Positions 54,268 to 63,190 of a DNA stretch of 64,000 nucleotides are shown here, in pieces (position 1 is the stretch's first letter; the number at the start of each line of letters is the position of its first letter). This DNA comes from Pseudomonadota bacterium (GTDB lineage Bacteria; Desulfobacterota; Binatia; Binatales; Binataceae), in NCBI GenBank assembly GCA_021324755.1, contig JAJPIL010000007.1:331791-395790 (forward strand). Direction: 5' to 3'. The translations under genes and the position numbers were made by a program. The notes beneath the pieces are model-generated. The model was not told the origin of the DNA. It made no database searches and saw nothing but the letters and a program-made list of their open reading frames with translations.

Positions 54268-55446
54268 ATGGAAAGCGTAATTATCTCAGACTACGGGGTG
54301 ACGCTGGCCAAGACCGGCGAGCGGCTAGTTATCCGCGGCCCGCGCCCACGGCTTGAACTGCTCGAAGGCGGGCCACAACTGTTTTTGCCATTTCGTTCCA
54401 GCGCCAAACGTCCCATCCTTACGGTGATCACCTCCGACGGCCCAAAGACTCCACCTCCTGCGCTGCGCCGACTCAGCTCTGGAGCCGACACTTTGAAATC
54501 TCCCAGGAAACCCGCCGAGGAGATCGAACTTCCGCTGTTCCGCGTGGGTGAAATACTGGTCGCCTCGCCAGGCGTTGCCATATCTTCCGACCTTATCGAA
54601 GCGTGTTGCGAGCACGGAATTCGTATCTCGTTCCTCGCCCGTTCCGGCAAACCCTATGCGATGCTCTCCTCGCCGATGCTGACGGCGACCGTGCTTACTC
54701 GGCGCGAGCAACTGGCCGCTTACAACGACTGGCGCAGCGTGGCTTTTGCCAAGGCGGTCGTGCGCGGCAAGCTCGGCAACCAGGCTTCGCTGCTTAAGTA
54801 CTTCGGCAAGTACCTAAAGGAGACAGCGACTGCTGTATATGCCGATCTCGAGCAGTCGGCGAAGGCTCTTGCGAAATACCGCGTTGAAGTCCAGCGTATC
54901 GAGCAGCCTAACGTCGACGCGGCGCGTGAAGCTTTGCTGTCGATCGAAGGGCTTGCGGGGCGCGTCTACTGGAAGGGCGTGCGCCTGTTGGTACCGAAGA
55001 GCCTTGGGTTCGAGGCGCGCGAGCATCAGCAGGCGGTCGATCCGGTCAATTCGGCACTCAATTACGGCTATGGGATATTGTACTCGCAGGTGTGGGGCGC
55101 GATCGTGAACGCGGGGCTCGATCCGTTTGCCGGCTTCCTCCACGTAGACAGGCCGGGCAAACCATCCCTCGTACTGGACATGGTCGAGGAGTTTCGCCAG
55201 CCGCTTGTCGATCGCGCGGTCATAGCGGCGATAAGACGAGGCAGCGCGATCGAAACGCGCCATGGGATGCTCACCGACGAAGCTCGCCGGCTCGTCGCCT
55301 CGCTTGTGCTCGAGCAGCTTGAAAGCGAGGTGAATTTTCGCGGCAGGCGCTACAAGCTCAAGTCTGTCATCCAGATCCAGGCGCGCAACCTGGCCTCTTT
55401 TCTGCGCGGCGACTCGAGCTACCGCGCTTTTTCCTTTAAATGGTGA
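54268..55446 (+). CDS. cas1: Cas1 integrase with an N-domain insertion
   Basis: The 392-residue integrase of the acquisition complex has its metal ligands intact: Glu227 in SIEGLAGRVYW, His292 in GFLHVD, and Asp304 with Glu307 in LVLDMVEEFR. Cas1 is normally about 300-340 residues. Here the N-terminal beta-domain is extended by some 50 residues (about 35-85) that are rich in Pro, Ser and Arg, before the usual LVASPGVAISSDLIEACCEHGI. Cas1 is separated from cas2 and cas4 by six type III genes. An 85-bp gap follows, the largest within the operon. Confidence 0.95.
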   Translation: MESVIISDYGVTLAKTGERLVIRGPRPRLELLEGGPQLFLPFRSSAKRPILTVITSDGPKTPPPALRRLSSGADTLKSPRKPAEEIELPLFRVGEILVASPGVAISSDLIEACCEHGIRISFLARSGKPYAMLSSPMLTATVLTRREQLAAYNDWRSVAFAKAVVRGKLGNQASLLKYFGKYLKETATAVYADLEQSAKALAKYRVEVQRIEQPNVDAAREALLSIEGLAGRVYWKGVRLLVPKSLGFEAREHQQAVDPVNSALNYGYGILYSQVWGAIVNAGLDPFAGFLHVDRPGKPSLVLDMVEEFRQPLVDRAVIAAIRRGSAIETRHGMLTDEARRLVASLVLEQLESEVNFRGRRYKLKSVIQIQARNLASFLRGDSSYRAFSFKW

Positions 55447-55531
55447 AAAGCAATGATTCGATAAGAGTTGGCTTAATTTTGGGCGCCCACGATTTGCGCT
55501 TTTCGTAGGACCACTTCTGGAGGGACGGCAT

Positions 55532-56527
55532 ATGACCGATTCAACCCCTCGAGAAACGCACTGCGAAACCGACACGTTTGATTATACGTGGACTTTCAAG
55601 GCGCTCACTCCTATCTGGACCGGTAACGACGAGGGCAAGGGAGACAAGCTAATCCTCACAGGACTTCTCGGATCGCTTCGATGGTGGTTCGAGGTGTTGG
55701 TACGGGGACTGGGCGGCTCAGCATGCGACCCCACGCCGGCGGGCAACCCGTGCCCCGCACGAACCGTCAGGAATGCAACCGACCCTGGGCACCATTGCGT
55801 CGTCTGCGAACTTTTCGGATGCACCGGATGGGCGCGGAAGTTCCGCTTCCAAGTGCTATACGGCAACGAGAATATCCAGAGCGACCAGATCAAGAAGGGG
55901 CAGTGTTTCAAGCTTCGATTCATTCCTATTCGAGCAATCCGTGAGGAAGAGTGGGCCCTGTTGCATCTGACCCTACGTCTTATCAGCTGCTACGGCGCTA
56001 TCGGTGGGAAAATCACTCTCAAACCGTTACGAATCTGCAGTAAAGCTCCAGGACGTGACTACGGGCTAGTCCAACTAAAGGAGGGTCCGAACTTCGGCAG
56101 TTCAGCCAACCGCGAAAAGCTCGAGCGTTACGTGCGAGAAGATCGCTGGCGTAAAGTTGATCACCGCCGTTTCGAATGGGCTTCGCTTGAAAATTTCTGG
56201 TGCGTGAAAAATAAGTACATAGCGCGACAGGACCAAAATTCTAGCACCTTCAATCAGGTGCTAGGCCGAAAAGAATCTAGAGAGCAGGCAGAGGAACTCT
56301 CCGACGAAGGCGCTGCGTCCGAATGGCTCGCCGGCAAACGTGGCGAAAGCAAAAAGGTTTTCAGCTTCAAAGAGCCACCGGACGCGCGCCGAACCTTCGG
56401 ATTCGTGAAGCCCGGTACAGTGAGTTTTGAAGACATGAAGGGTAGGTTGGAAAAGGTATGGGGAGTTTTGAACGATAGCGAGTTTTTGACCGGCGATAAG
56501 ATTCTCGAAGCGCTTTTCCAGAAGTAA
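55532..56527 (+). CDS. cmr1: Cmr1-like RAMP (Cas7 family, type III)
   Basis: This 331-residue RAMP protein has the Cmr1 hallmark GSLRWWFEVLVRGLGG at 47-62, preceded by FKALTPIWTGND and followed by CVVCELFGCTGWARKFRF. Cmr1 caps the distal end of the type III-B/C complex near the crRNA 3' end. The extra cysteine cluster (CDPTPAGNPCPA and CVVC) may bind zinc. It opens the type III module, directly after cas1. Confidence 0.9.
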   Translation: MTDSTPRETHCETDTFDYTWTFKALTPIWTGNDEGKGDKLILTGLLGSLRWWFEVLVRGLGGSACDPTPAGNPCPARTVRNATDPGHHCVVCELFGCTGWARKFRFQVLYGNENIQSDQIKKGQCFKLRFIPIRAIREEEWALLHLTLRLISCYGAIGGKITLKPLRICSKAPGRDYGLVQLKEGPNFGSSANREKLERYVREDRWRKVDHRRFEWASLENFWCVKNKYIARQDQNSSTFNQVLGRKESREQAEELSDEGAASEWLAGKRGESKKVFSFKEPPDARRTFGFVKPGTVSFEDMKGRLEKVWGVLNDSEFLTGDKILEALFQK

Positions 56528-56542
56528 GACGGGGGCTACCCG

Positions 56543-57481
56543 ATGGTGTTCGACTTTTACGCTAAGCTCGATGCTTCGAATGAGAGCCCGAAGAATCTTT
56601 CGCTGCCATGCGATCTCGTATCCGGGTTCGTTGACATTTGCACGATCGATTCTCTTAAAACAGAACGAAAGGGCAAGTCACAGGCGGATGCGCAAGAGCG
56701 GTACCGAAAACACGTTGAAACCAGGCGTCGCGAGCTCAAACTTCCCGAATGTCTTGGCCTTGATGCGCAATTTAACAACCTTCCCGACCCTGATTGGATA
56801 GCTTTCGAGGTTTGCTTCAAGCTGAAAACGCCTTGGTACTCCAAAGACGACCGCACATTCCACGTGTTACACAACCCCGTGCGCAAGGACCGCGTGTTCG
56901 GCGTTCCGTTCATGTCGGCCGCAAGTTGGAAGGGGCTCCTCCGCTGGGCGTGCAGGATGCATGCGGGGTTGCGTGACCACCTGGAGCGCAGCGAAAGGAA
57001 GTTAGAGGGCTGGAAGGATCGTGATTGGATTATCCATCTCTTCGGCAATGAAAAGGCCGAAGGACAGGCGTTCCAACGTGGCGCGCTGGCGTTCTATCCC
57101 ACGTGGTTCTTCAATCTCGGGTTCCAGGTCATCAACCCACACTCCCGCGAAAAGCGCGCCGGGACCGGGCCTATCTACTACGAGGTCGTACCGGAGGAGA
57201 CCTGCGGCGTGCTCAAGTTGCTCTACGCCCCGTTGCCCAACGCGGCCGATAAAGGCAAGGTGGAGCCCGCAGATGCGCTTGTCAAGCTAATGAAGTCGAT
57301 CGAGAAGCTGCTAACGACCTACGGAATCTCGGCCAAGCGCACCACCGGCTGGGGAACGGCCGAGATCGAATGCTGGAAAGCCAAGCTGTGCAACGGAAAG
57401 GCCGTAAAGGAGAATGACCTTAAAAACTTCATCGAACAGCTTAAAGGCAGTCTAACTGCTAGCGGAGCGCACCGTGAGTGA
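56543..57481 (+). CDS. type III RAMP protein, Cmr6-like or Cmr3-like
   Basis: The 312-residue RAMP protein has GVPFMSAASWKGLLRWACR at 120-138, the RAMP equivalent of the PGSSLKG..R motif, and a C-terminal G-rich loop SAKRTTGWGTAEIE. Whether it occupies the Cmr6 or Cmr3 position cannot be settled by reading alone; the other RAMP gene at 61962 would take the remaining slot. Its end overlaps the Cas10-like start by eight bases, indicating coupled synthesis. Confidence 0.7.
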   Translation: MVFDFYAKLDASNESPKNLSLPCDLVSGFVDICTIDSLKTERKGKSQADAQERYRKHVETRRRELKLPECLGLDAQFNNLPDPDWIAFEVCFKLKTPWYSKDDRTFHVLHNPVRKDRVFGVPFMSAASWKGLLRWACRMHAGLRDHLERSERKLEGWKDRDWIIHLFGNEKAEGQAFQRGALAFYPTWFFNLGFQVINPHSREKRAGTGPIYYEVVPEETCGVLKLLYAPLPNAADKGKVEPADALVKLMKSIEKLLTTYGISAKRTTGWGTAEIECWKAKLCNGKAVKENDLKNFIEQLKGSLTASGAHRE

Positions 57482-60400
57482 CTCGTGCGTAAACGAGTTG
57501 ATTACATATAGACCGATGTTGCTCGCCATGGAAGCTATCGGCTGGCTTCACATGGCGGGCAAGGCGCACCCAAATTTCCTTTACCGACATGGCGGCCAGA
57601 ACGTTGAGTACGAGTACGAACGTTGGCACCAGTACGAGAAACCGCCGTTTCCGTGGGACGATCTGCTTTCGTGGGTTAAAACCAGATTTAACCAGTTTAG
57701 TAACGCCTTGCCTCGTAGCATGTCGGACTTCATCACGAAGCATCGTGGGCGAGATCCCGGGCTGCTCGGTTTGCTTCAGGCCGCACACGGAATCACCTCC
57801 GGAATCGAAAAGAACCTGCCCAAGAACACTTCGGGCTACCTCGAACAGGACGCCACTCATATGTGGGCGTCGTCGGCCTTCGGCCATCCGCAGCGCAACC
57901 TGCTTGTCGATCGGTCCGAGATACTCAGGGATCATGGTTGGCTCGCATTAGTCGATGAAATCCGACGGATACTGTGCGAGCTCGCGCGGCTCGGCAACTC
58001 CAACTCGGCAAGTCCAGAGCAATGGTGGGAGTGGCGCGAAAAGGCGATCGGCGAGAACCGTTTTCTGCGCCGGGCGTTTTCCTCCACCCTGGCCGAGACT
58101 CGGCTTCCGAACAATGACGTTACGCTGTGGGACCAGTCTTACGTTACGGCGGCGCTGTTCAAAAGTGCGGTAGCAGGCGCGATCCTCGAGAAAAACCGGT
58201 TTCCCTGGAACTCCGAGGAGATCAAGCAGAAAACGCAATGGCGCTTGCTTACCGTAGGAATAGGTGCCGACCATTATGAAGCCCGAGCCGTTCGGATTGC
58301 CGATTGGCTAGGAGCCCGCAACGCGATAGACGCCTTTTTTGACTCCGTGCGCCGGCTTGTCGAAGTTTGCGTCCCCGTGGGCTCGCTTCTTTACCGCGAC
58401 AGTTCAACTCTGGTCTTTTCCTTCCCTGGCGAGCGTTACGGCGCCGAAAACCAGTCGAGCTGCCTCGGCCGAGATTGTTGGCTTCGTTGGCTTCGATGCA
58501 AAATAGACAAGCTGGCGCGGAAACACAAACTCGAAACTCCGCCGCATGTGTCTTTGAGCGAGTCGACCCGCTCGCTCGTCCCAATTGTCAAGGAAATGGA
58601 CAGCGCTCGGAAGATCCTTGCCATTCCTGTCCATCGACCGTGGGAAATCTTACAAAGCGATAATCAGCAAGCTTCGAGCGAGCCTGTGCACGTATGTCCC
58701 GTATGCCTTGTTCGCTACAACGGGCGCAAAGAGGATAGCCCCGCGGCGCAGCAGCAAGATCATACGCCCCGCAAGGACGATCCGTGCACCGTCTGTGCGG
58801 AGCGTCGTAGCGGCCGACTCGAAGCATGGCTTCAGGACAAGCTAGGCGGCGATACCATTTGGCTCGACGAAGTGGCCGACATCAACGGCAGAATCGCGCT
58901 CCTCACATTGACGCTCGATTTCGAGCCGTGGCTTGACGGTCGCGCTGTCGACTCACTGCGCACGCAGAGCATCGCCAGCTGGCGGCGGTTCAATCCAACC
59001 CTAGAAAGCAAAAAAAGCAAAGCGACCGCTAATCCAATCGATCGACATGCTCCCCACGAAAGCCTAATCGGCTACGTGAAAAAGAAGCTTGAAAATTTCG
59101 ACAAAGATGATCCGGTACTTTGTAGCCTGCAAGACGGGTACAGGCAGGAGAAGGACTGGGACTCATTTTACCACAAAATCGTCGAGGATCGAGCTGATGC
59201 GCCGTCCTGGGGCGAGATCGACGACTGCAAAAAGGCACGCTGGATCGTGCACCAGCTTTTTTGCAAGCTTCCGTCGCCCGGACGCGTTTACCGCTTCTGG
59301 CGCCAAGCCGAAGAGTTCTTCGTAAGCCTTCTGAGGCAGTTTCGAGAAATCTCGGCGCGGGATCGTAACCGATGGCGCGCGCGAAGATTGCTCGTAGAGC
59401 TAAATAGTTCAATTACCTTGGGAAGCACGCCAATCTTCGACGGGCACCGGGGTAATGTGCCGATAAGCTTGCTGTGGGACAAAAGCAGAAAGAAATTCAT
59501 CACCGCATTTAACCTCGCCCGGCTTTTACGAGCCGACGAATCGATGGACAAGCTCAAGGGCGGGACGCTGAGCCTGCGCTTAGAACAAGAAGGCAACAAA
59601 AGCCTACAGGTAAACTCCGTTTCTGACGAGGTCGGTTGCTTGGGCGTCTACAATCCCGTCATTCCGCTCGAAGTCAGTCCGCTTCGGTTTCGCGTGCTGG
59701 TTCCCTTAGAAGCTGCACCGGCTTGTGTCGATCTAGCGATTCGAACGTGGGAACGTGAGTTCGCGCGTGTGTGGGACCGGCTACCCTTGCGGATCGGTGT
59801 GATTGGCTTTGAGCGGAGCTTGCCTTTCCAAGCCGTCATCGAGATGGCGCGCAACGTCGAGTACAGGCTTAAGTCGGGCGACACCGAAACGTGGTGCGTA
59901 AATCAGCTAGATGCGCGCGACGGTATCGTTGCCTTGGCGTTCAAGCGACCTGACGGCGCTTTTGAACTCCGAACCGTGCCTGTCACGCTGCCGGACGGAC
60001 GCGAGGACGTTTTTTATCCGTACGTGGCTATCGAAGGCGACAAGGTCCGCTTCCCTTACGACTTTCAACATCCCAAGGGTCAAATCTATCGCCACGTTAA
60101 GGACCTCGAGCCCGGCGACTGTGTGCGCGTCGCGCCCGCGCGCATCGTTGTGCTTTTTATGGATTCTCCAGCCAAACGCTTCGAGCGGTTCGAGCTACGT
60201 CCGCTTTCGGAATGGCACCGAATGAACGATACGTGGAGGATTATTTCCCGCATTGCGCCATCCAACACTTCGCTCCAAAGGCTGCGGTGGGCGCTCTGTC
60301 ATAGCCGAAGTTTGACGGCCACAACTTGCAGCAATAGCGCCGACGAAAATCAGGTGCGTAAAAAGTTTTGTCGCGACGCACTGGTCAACGAACTGGGCGT

Positions 60401-60521
60401 CAAAGGAGCGACGGTAGACACGCTGACTGAAGCGGCGCTCGACGGCGTGCTCGAACGAACGCTGGACTGGCATCTTTCAGCGCTCAAAACCAAAGTCGAC
60501 GGAGGCCTCGATGGGCAATAG
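57474..60521 (+). CDS. csx11: Csx11-like Cas10, cyclase- and HD-deficient (type III-C-like large subunit)
   Basis: This 1015-residue large subunit has a central zinc finger with Cys408/Cys411 and Cys438/Cys441. A Palm-like segment LDEVADINGRIALLTLTLDF is near 464-483 and GVIGFERSLPFQAVIEMARN near 775-794. These match my recollection of the Csx11 group of Cas10 proteins. No GGDD cyclase motif is present (only GGDT before the Palm-like strand, in the wrong place), and no HD nuclease motif is found at the N-terminus. It should therefore neither make cyclic oligoadenylate nor cut ssDNA by the usual site. It starts at GTG, overlapping its neighbours at both ends. Confidence 0.8.
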   Translation: MSDSCVNELITYRPMLLAMEAIGWLHMAGKAHPNFLYRHGGQNVEYEYERWHQYEKPPFPWDDLLSWVKTRFNQFSNALPRSMSDFITKHRGRDPGLLGLLQAAHGITSGIEKNLPKNTSGYLEQDATHMWASSAFGHPQRNLLVDRSEILRDHGWLALVDEIRRILCELARLGNSNSASPEQWWEWREKAIGENRFLRRAFSSTLAETRLPNNDVTLWDQSYVTAALFKSAVAGAILEKNRFPWNSEEIKQKTQWRLLTVGIGADHYEARAVRIADWLGARNAIDAFFDSVRRLVEVCVPVGSLLYRDSSTLVFSFPGERYGAENQSSCLGRDCWLRWLRCKIDKLARKHKLETPPHVSLSESTRSLVPIVKEMDSARKILAIPVHRPWEILQSDNQQASSEPVHVCPVCLVRYNGRKEDSPAAQQQDHTPRKDDPCTVCAERRSGRLEAWLQDKLGGDTIWLDEVADINGRIALLTLTLDFEPWLDGRAVDSLRTQSIASWRRFNPTLESKKSKATANPIDRHAPHESLIGYVKKKLENFDKDDPVLCSLQDGYRQEKDWDSFYHKIVEDRADAPSWGEIDDCKKARWIVHQLFCKLPSPGRVYRFWRQAEEFFVSLLRQFREISARDRNRWRARRLLVELNSSITLGSTPIFDGHRGNVPISLLWDKSRKKFITAFNLARLLRADESMDKLKGGTLSLRLEQEGNKSLQVNSVSDEVGCLGVYNPVIPLEVSPLRFRVLVPLEAAPACVDLAIRTWEREFARVWDRLPLRIGVIGFERSLPFQAVIEMARNVEYRLKSGDTETWCVNQLDARDGIVALAFKRPDGAFELRTVPVTLPDGREDVFYPYVAIEGDKVRFPYDFQHPKGQIYRHVKDLEPGDCVRVAPARIVVLFMDSPAKRFERFELRPLSEWHRMNDTWRIISRIAPSNTSLQRLRWALCHSRSLTATTCSNSADENQVRKKFCRDALVNELGVKGATVDTLTEAALDGVLERTLDWHLSALKTKVDGGLDGQ

Positions 60522-61575
60522 CTATGAGAGACGATCTTACGTAGGAATGGCGATTGACCCCATTCATGTCGGCACAGGCGGCGCGGGTTTTGGAAGCGTA
60601 GACAACACGATCGTCCGCGACCCAGTAACCCGCGTGCCTAAAATTCCCGGCTCGAGTTTGGCCGGTGTGTATCGAACCTACGCGGCGATGGCCCAGCAGG
60701 CGCAAAACCGTAGTCAGGCGCAAAACCCTGGTCAAAAGAACTTTTTTCCGGACTGCGCTGGATTGGGACAACCGCGCCCGGACGGCTCCGGCGGCCATTG
60801 TGGGCAAAAGGACTGTCCTATATGCACCGTCTTTGGCTTTGCGCGCGGCAATGCGGGTGGGTTTGCCGGGCTCGCCGCCTTCAGCGACGCCCACGTGCTC
60901 CTCTTTCCGGTTGCCACACGAGAAGGCCCCGTCTGGATAACGTCCCCGATGGCGATCTGCCAGTTGGACGAGAAGTTGCATAACGAGGTCCCCAACCTCG
61001 AGGGGGACGTGGTGTACCGGAGCGAGCGAGGTTGCAAGAGCGAGCAAGCTCACGAGGGCGAGCAACGTCGCAAGTGCCTCAACCTTGGCTGGCTTCTGCT
61101 GGAGGTAAAAACGTGCGACAGGATTGAGAGGTTGAAAAATACTTTAAAAAATACTTTAGAGAAATATTCGATCTGCAACTGCGTTCTAGACAACCTGGGC
61201 ATCGTCTCGGACAAGCTTTTCCCTCACGTGGTGAACAGTAACCTCGAGGTTCGTACCTCGGTCGCTATAAACCCCGAGACCGGTGCTGCCGAGGAAGGCG
61301 CCTTGTTTAGCTACGAAGCTCTGCCGCGCGCGACAGTGTTGGTGTGGGACGTTACCTGCAAGAACCCAGGCTATTTCAAGATCGGTAACAGCGACATTGA
61401 AGCAGTAAGAGACATACAAAACATCTTCCAAAACGTCATCGAACCCGCACATCCCTATTTTGAGTATTTGGGCGTCGGCGGTATGGGGACGCGTGGAATG
61501 GGACGGTTGCGAGTGTTCAGCCCTAAGAACCAGCAACAGCAATCCACCGCGCAAACCGCTGAAGGAGGACAGTGA
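60511..61575 (+). CDS. cmr4: Cmr4 backbone RNase (Cas7 family, type III)
   Basis: This 354-residue protein is the repeated backbone subunit that cuts target RNA every six nucleotides in type III complexes. The N-terminal IDPIHVGTGGAGFGSVDNTI followed by VRDP...KIPGSSLAG is classic Cmr4. Asp31 corresponds to the catalytic Asp of Pyrococcus Cmr4, so RNA cleavage should be retained. The C-terminal YLGVGGMGTRGMGRLRVF is the G-rich loop. It overlaps csx11 by 11 bases and the next gene by four (ATGA). Confidence 0.92.
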   Translation: MGNSYERRSYVGMAIDPIHVGTGGAGFGSVDNTIVRDPVTRVPKIPGSSLAGVYRTYAAMAQQAQNRSQAQNPGQKNFFPDCAGLGQPRPDGSGGHCGQKDCPICTVFGFARGNAGGFAGLAAFSDAHVLLFPVATREGPVWITSPMAICQLDEKLHNEVPNLEGDVVYRSERGCKSEQAHEGEQRRKCLNLGWLLLEVKTCDRIERLKNTLKNTLEKYSICNCVLDNLGIVSDKLFPHVVNSNLEVRTSVAINPETGAAEEGALFSYEALPRATVLVWDVTCKNPGYFKIGNSDIEAVRDIQNIFQNVIEPAHPYFEYLGVGGMGTRGMGRLRVFSPKNQQQQSTAQTAEGGQ

Positions 61576-61958
61576 TGGAAAACCTCGACCGTGCGTGTGC
61601 CGAACTTGGCCAAAAGCTTAGCGAGCACAAGGAGGTGGATGAAAGGCTGCTCGCCGATGCTCTGAGTGTGCTCGAAGGCCACGGCGTGTACGCAGCCTTT
61701 CTTTTCCTCGAGGCCCGCGGCGAACCGTTCGGCAAGAAGCTCGTCCAAGAAATGGCAGAGTTCTTGCGCAAAACACCTAAAAGCGCTCCCATCCTCGGTT
61801 CCGATAGCAGTAAGAGTAGCGAAAACAGGGACGTGTTCGCCGAACTTCGAGAGCTCGCCGACGACCTGGATCAGCTACTTTTCGCGCACCAGCTTTTGGT
61901 GAGAGCGCTGACCTACGCGCTCTACCACGCCAAAGCGCGCAAAGCAGACAGGGGATAG
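61572..61958 (+). CDS. Cmr5-like small subunit (Cas11)
   Basis: This 128-residue, all-helical protein sits directly after cmr4 with an ATGA overlap. Small size, helices rich in Leu, Glu and Lys (LDRACAELGQKLSEHKEVDE, then ALSVLEGHGVYAAFLFLEAR) and position between cmr4 and the last RAMP gene are those of Cmr5/Cas11, which lines the belly of the complex. The sequence itself is divergent from textbook Cmr5. Confidence 0.75.
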   Translation: MMENLDRACAELGQKLSEHKEVDERLLADALSVLEGHGVYAAFLFLEARGEPFGKKLVQEMAEFLRKTPKSAPILGSDSSKSSENRDVFAELRELADDLDQLLFAHQLLVRALTYALYHAKARKADRG

Positions 61959-61961
61959 GAA

Positions 61962-62906
61962 ATGCGTTGGACGCTTTGGCGATGGGTATGGAAGCTCGAG
62001 TCGCCGCTCTACATCGGCATGCCCCCTGCCGGAAGCCTCAACCGCTGTCGCCTTTACGTGCCGGCGCGCAACATTTGGGCCGCAATCACCGAAAAGTTGG
62101 CTCGAGGAAAAAGCTCCAACAGCTTTCCCGATTATGAACAAGTAGGTAAGTGTCTACGCGAGAACGCTCGCTTCACTTACCTTTTTCCGGCTGAATCTCG
62201 AGGCAAAGACTGGATTGCATGGCTGCCTGAGTTCGCGGAAGAAGACGGTCTTCGCTGGCGTAAGTGCGGGACCCAAGAAACTAAGTCCGACAGGGATTTT
62301 AGAGGCATGCTTCTCGACACGCGACCAGGTACCGCCCTGGAGCCAACCTCACGCACCGCTGCCGAAGGCACGCTTCGGGAAACCGAGTGCGTATACGCAT
62401 TGTGGCGCCACCAAGCTGAGGGTGAAACAAAACCCGTAGGGCTTGTCGGTTATGTTTTTTTGCGGGAGCAAAAGCTCGCCTGCGACTTGAAAAAGATCGA
62501 ACGTCTCGCGATCGGCGGCGATACGCGCTACGGCCTGGGTCGCCTGAAACAAGTTAATATGGAGCAGGCGGCAGACGTTTTCGGCCTCACCGTTGTGCTC
62601 GATAAAAAGGACCCTATCGTGCGGAGCAAGACGGTTTTGGCCCATATCCCGCAGAACTGCGCGCCCTGTATGCGCGGCGGCTTGGAAATCCTTGCGGGCT
62701 GGAAGCGGGACGCCAGCAAGAAAACCTTGGAAAAGCTCTGCGAGAAGCCTTTTTGGACGCCTGGCTCGGTCGTGCTTACAGACGAGCAAGGGCAAGAGCG
62801 CCAGCGGGAACAAGAGCTCGACTGGGAAATCTCTGAGGACGGCTTCTGGATTAGAAGTGATGAAAGAAGCGGGGCGGCCACGCCAGGTGACGACTCTCCC
62901 GCTTAG
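61962..62906 (+). CDS. type III RAMP protein, Cmr3-like (Cas5) or Cmr6-like
   Basis: This 314-residue RAMP starts with WRWVWKLESPLYIGMPPAGS and LYVPARNIWAAITEKLAR, a first ferredoxin strand and helix. A G-rich loop RLAIGGDTRYGLGRLKQV lies about two-thirds along (near 180-197). By elimination it fills the Cmr3/Cas5 or Cmr6 place of the six-gene RAMP module. The C-terminal fifth is charged and low in conservation. Three bases separate it from the small-subunit gene. Confidence 0.65.
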   Translation: MRWTLWRWVWKLESPLYIGMPPAGSLNRCRLYVPARNIWAAITEKLARGKSSNSFPDYEQVGKCLRENARFTYLFPAESRGKDWIAWLPEFAEEDGLRWRKCGTQETKSDRDFRGMLLDTRPGTALEPTSRTAAEGTLRETECVYALWRHQAEGETKPVGLVGYVFLREQKLACDLKKIERLAIGGDTRYGLGRLKQVNMEQAADVFGLTVVLDKKDPIVRSKTVLAHIPQNCAPCMRGGLEILAGWKRDASKKTLEKLCEKPFWTPGSVVLTDEQGQERQREQELDWEISEDGFWIRSDERSGAATPGDDSPA

Positions 62907-62917
62907 GGTGCGTCGCG

Positions 62918-63190
62918 ATGAGAGGGCAGGAACTGCTTACTTTCGTCGTCTATGACATCGCCGACGACAGGGTGCGTTTTCGCATCGCCGAGGTGTGCAA
63001 GGACTACGGCCTTGACCACATCCAGTACAGTGTTTTCAGCGGCCCCCTCGACGCCACGCGCCGCTCCGAACTGTTTGCTCGCTTGAGCGACACGCTGGGC
63101 CGCGCCGAGGGCCGCATCATCGTGCTTCAGCTCTGCGAAAAGGACGCCCGGGCCAAACGCGAAATCGTACAGATAGCCCGATCCGAATGA
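62918..63190 (+). CDS. cas2: Cas2 adaptation subunit
   Basis: This 90-residue ferredoxin-fold dimer joins Cas1 in spacer integration. LTFVVYDIADDRVRFRIAEV contains the conserved Asp13 of the first strand, followed by GLDHIQYSVFSGPL and IIVLQLCEKDAR. The length is normal. Its stop overlaps the cas4 start (ATGA). It is separated from cas1 by the whole type III module. Confidence 0.95.
   Translation: MRGQELLTFVVYDIADDRVRFRIAEVCKDYGLDHIQYSVFSGPLDATRRSELFARLSDTLGRAEGRIIVLQLCEKDARAKREIVQIARSE

Noticed and set aside
58840..58860. GGDT in the Csx11-like protein as a possible cyclase motif
   Set aside because: It precedes the Palm-like strand rather than forming the turn between Palm strands, and the two acidic residues of GGDD are not present.
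61962..62906. Last RAMP gene considered as Cas6
   Set aside because: Its G-rich loop is internal rather than C-terminal and no catalytic His near the N-terminus is evident. Its position and length fit a type III RAMP subunit better.
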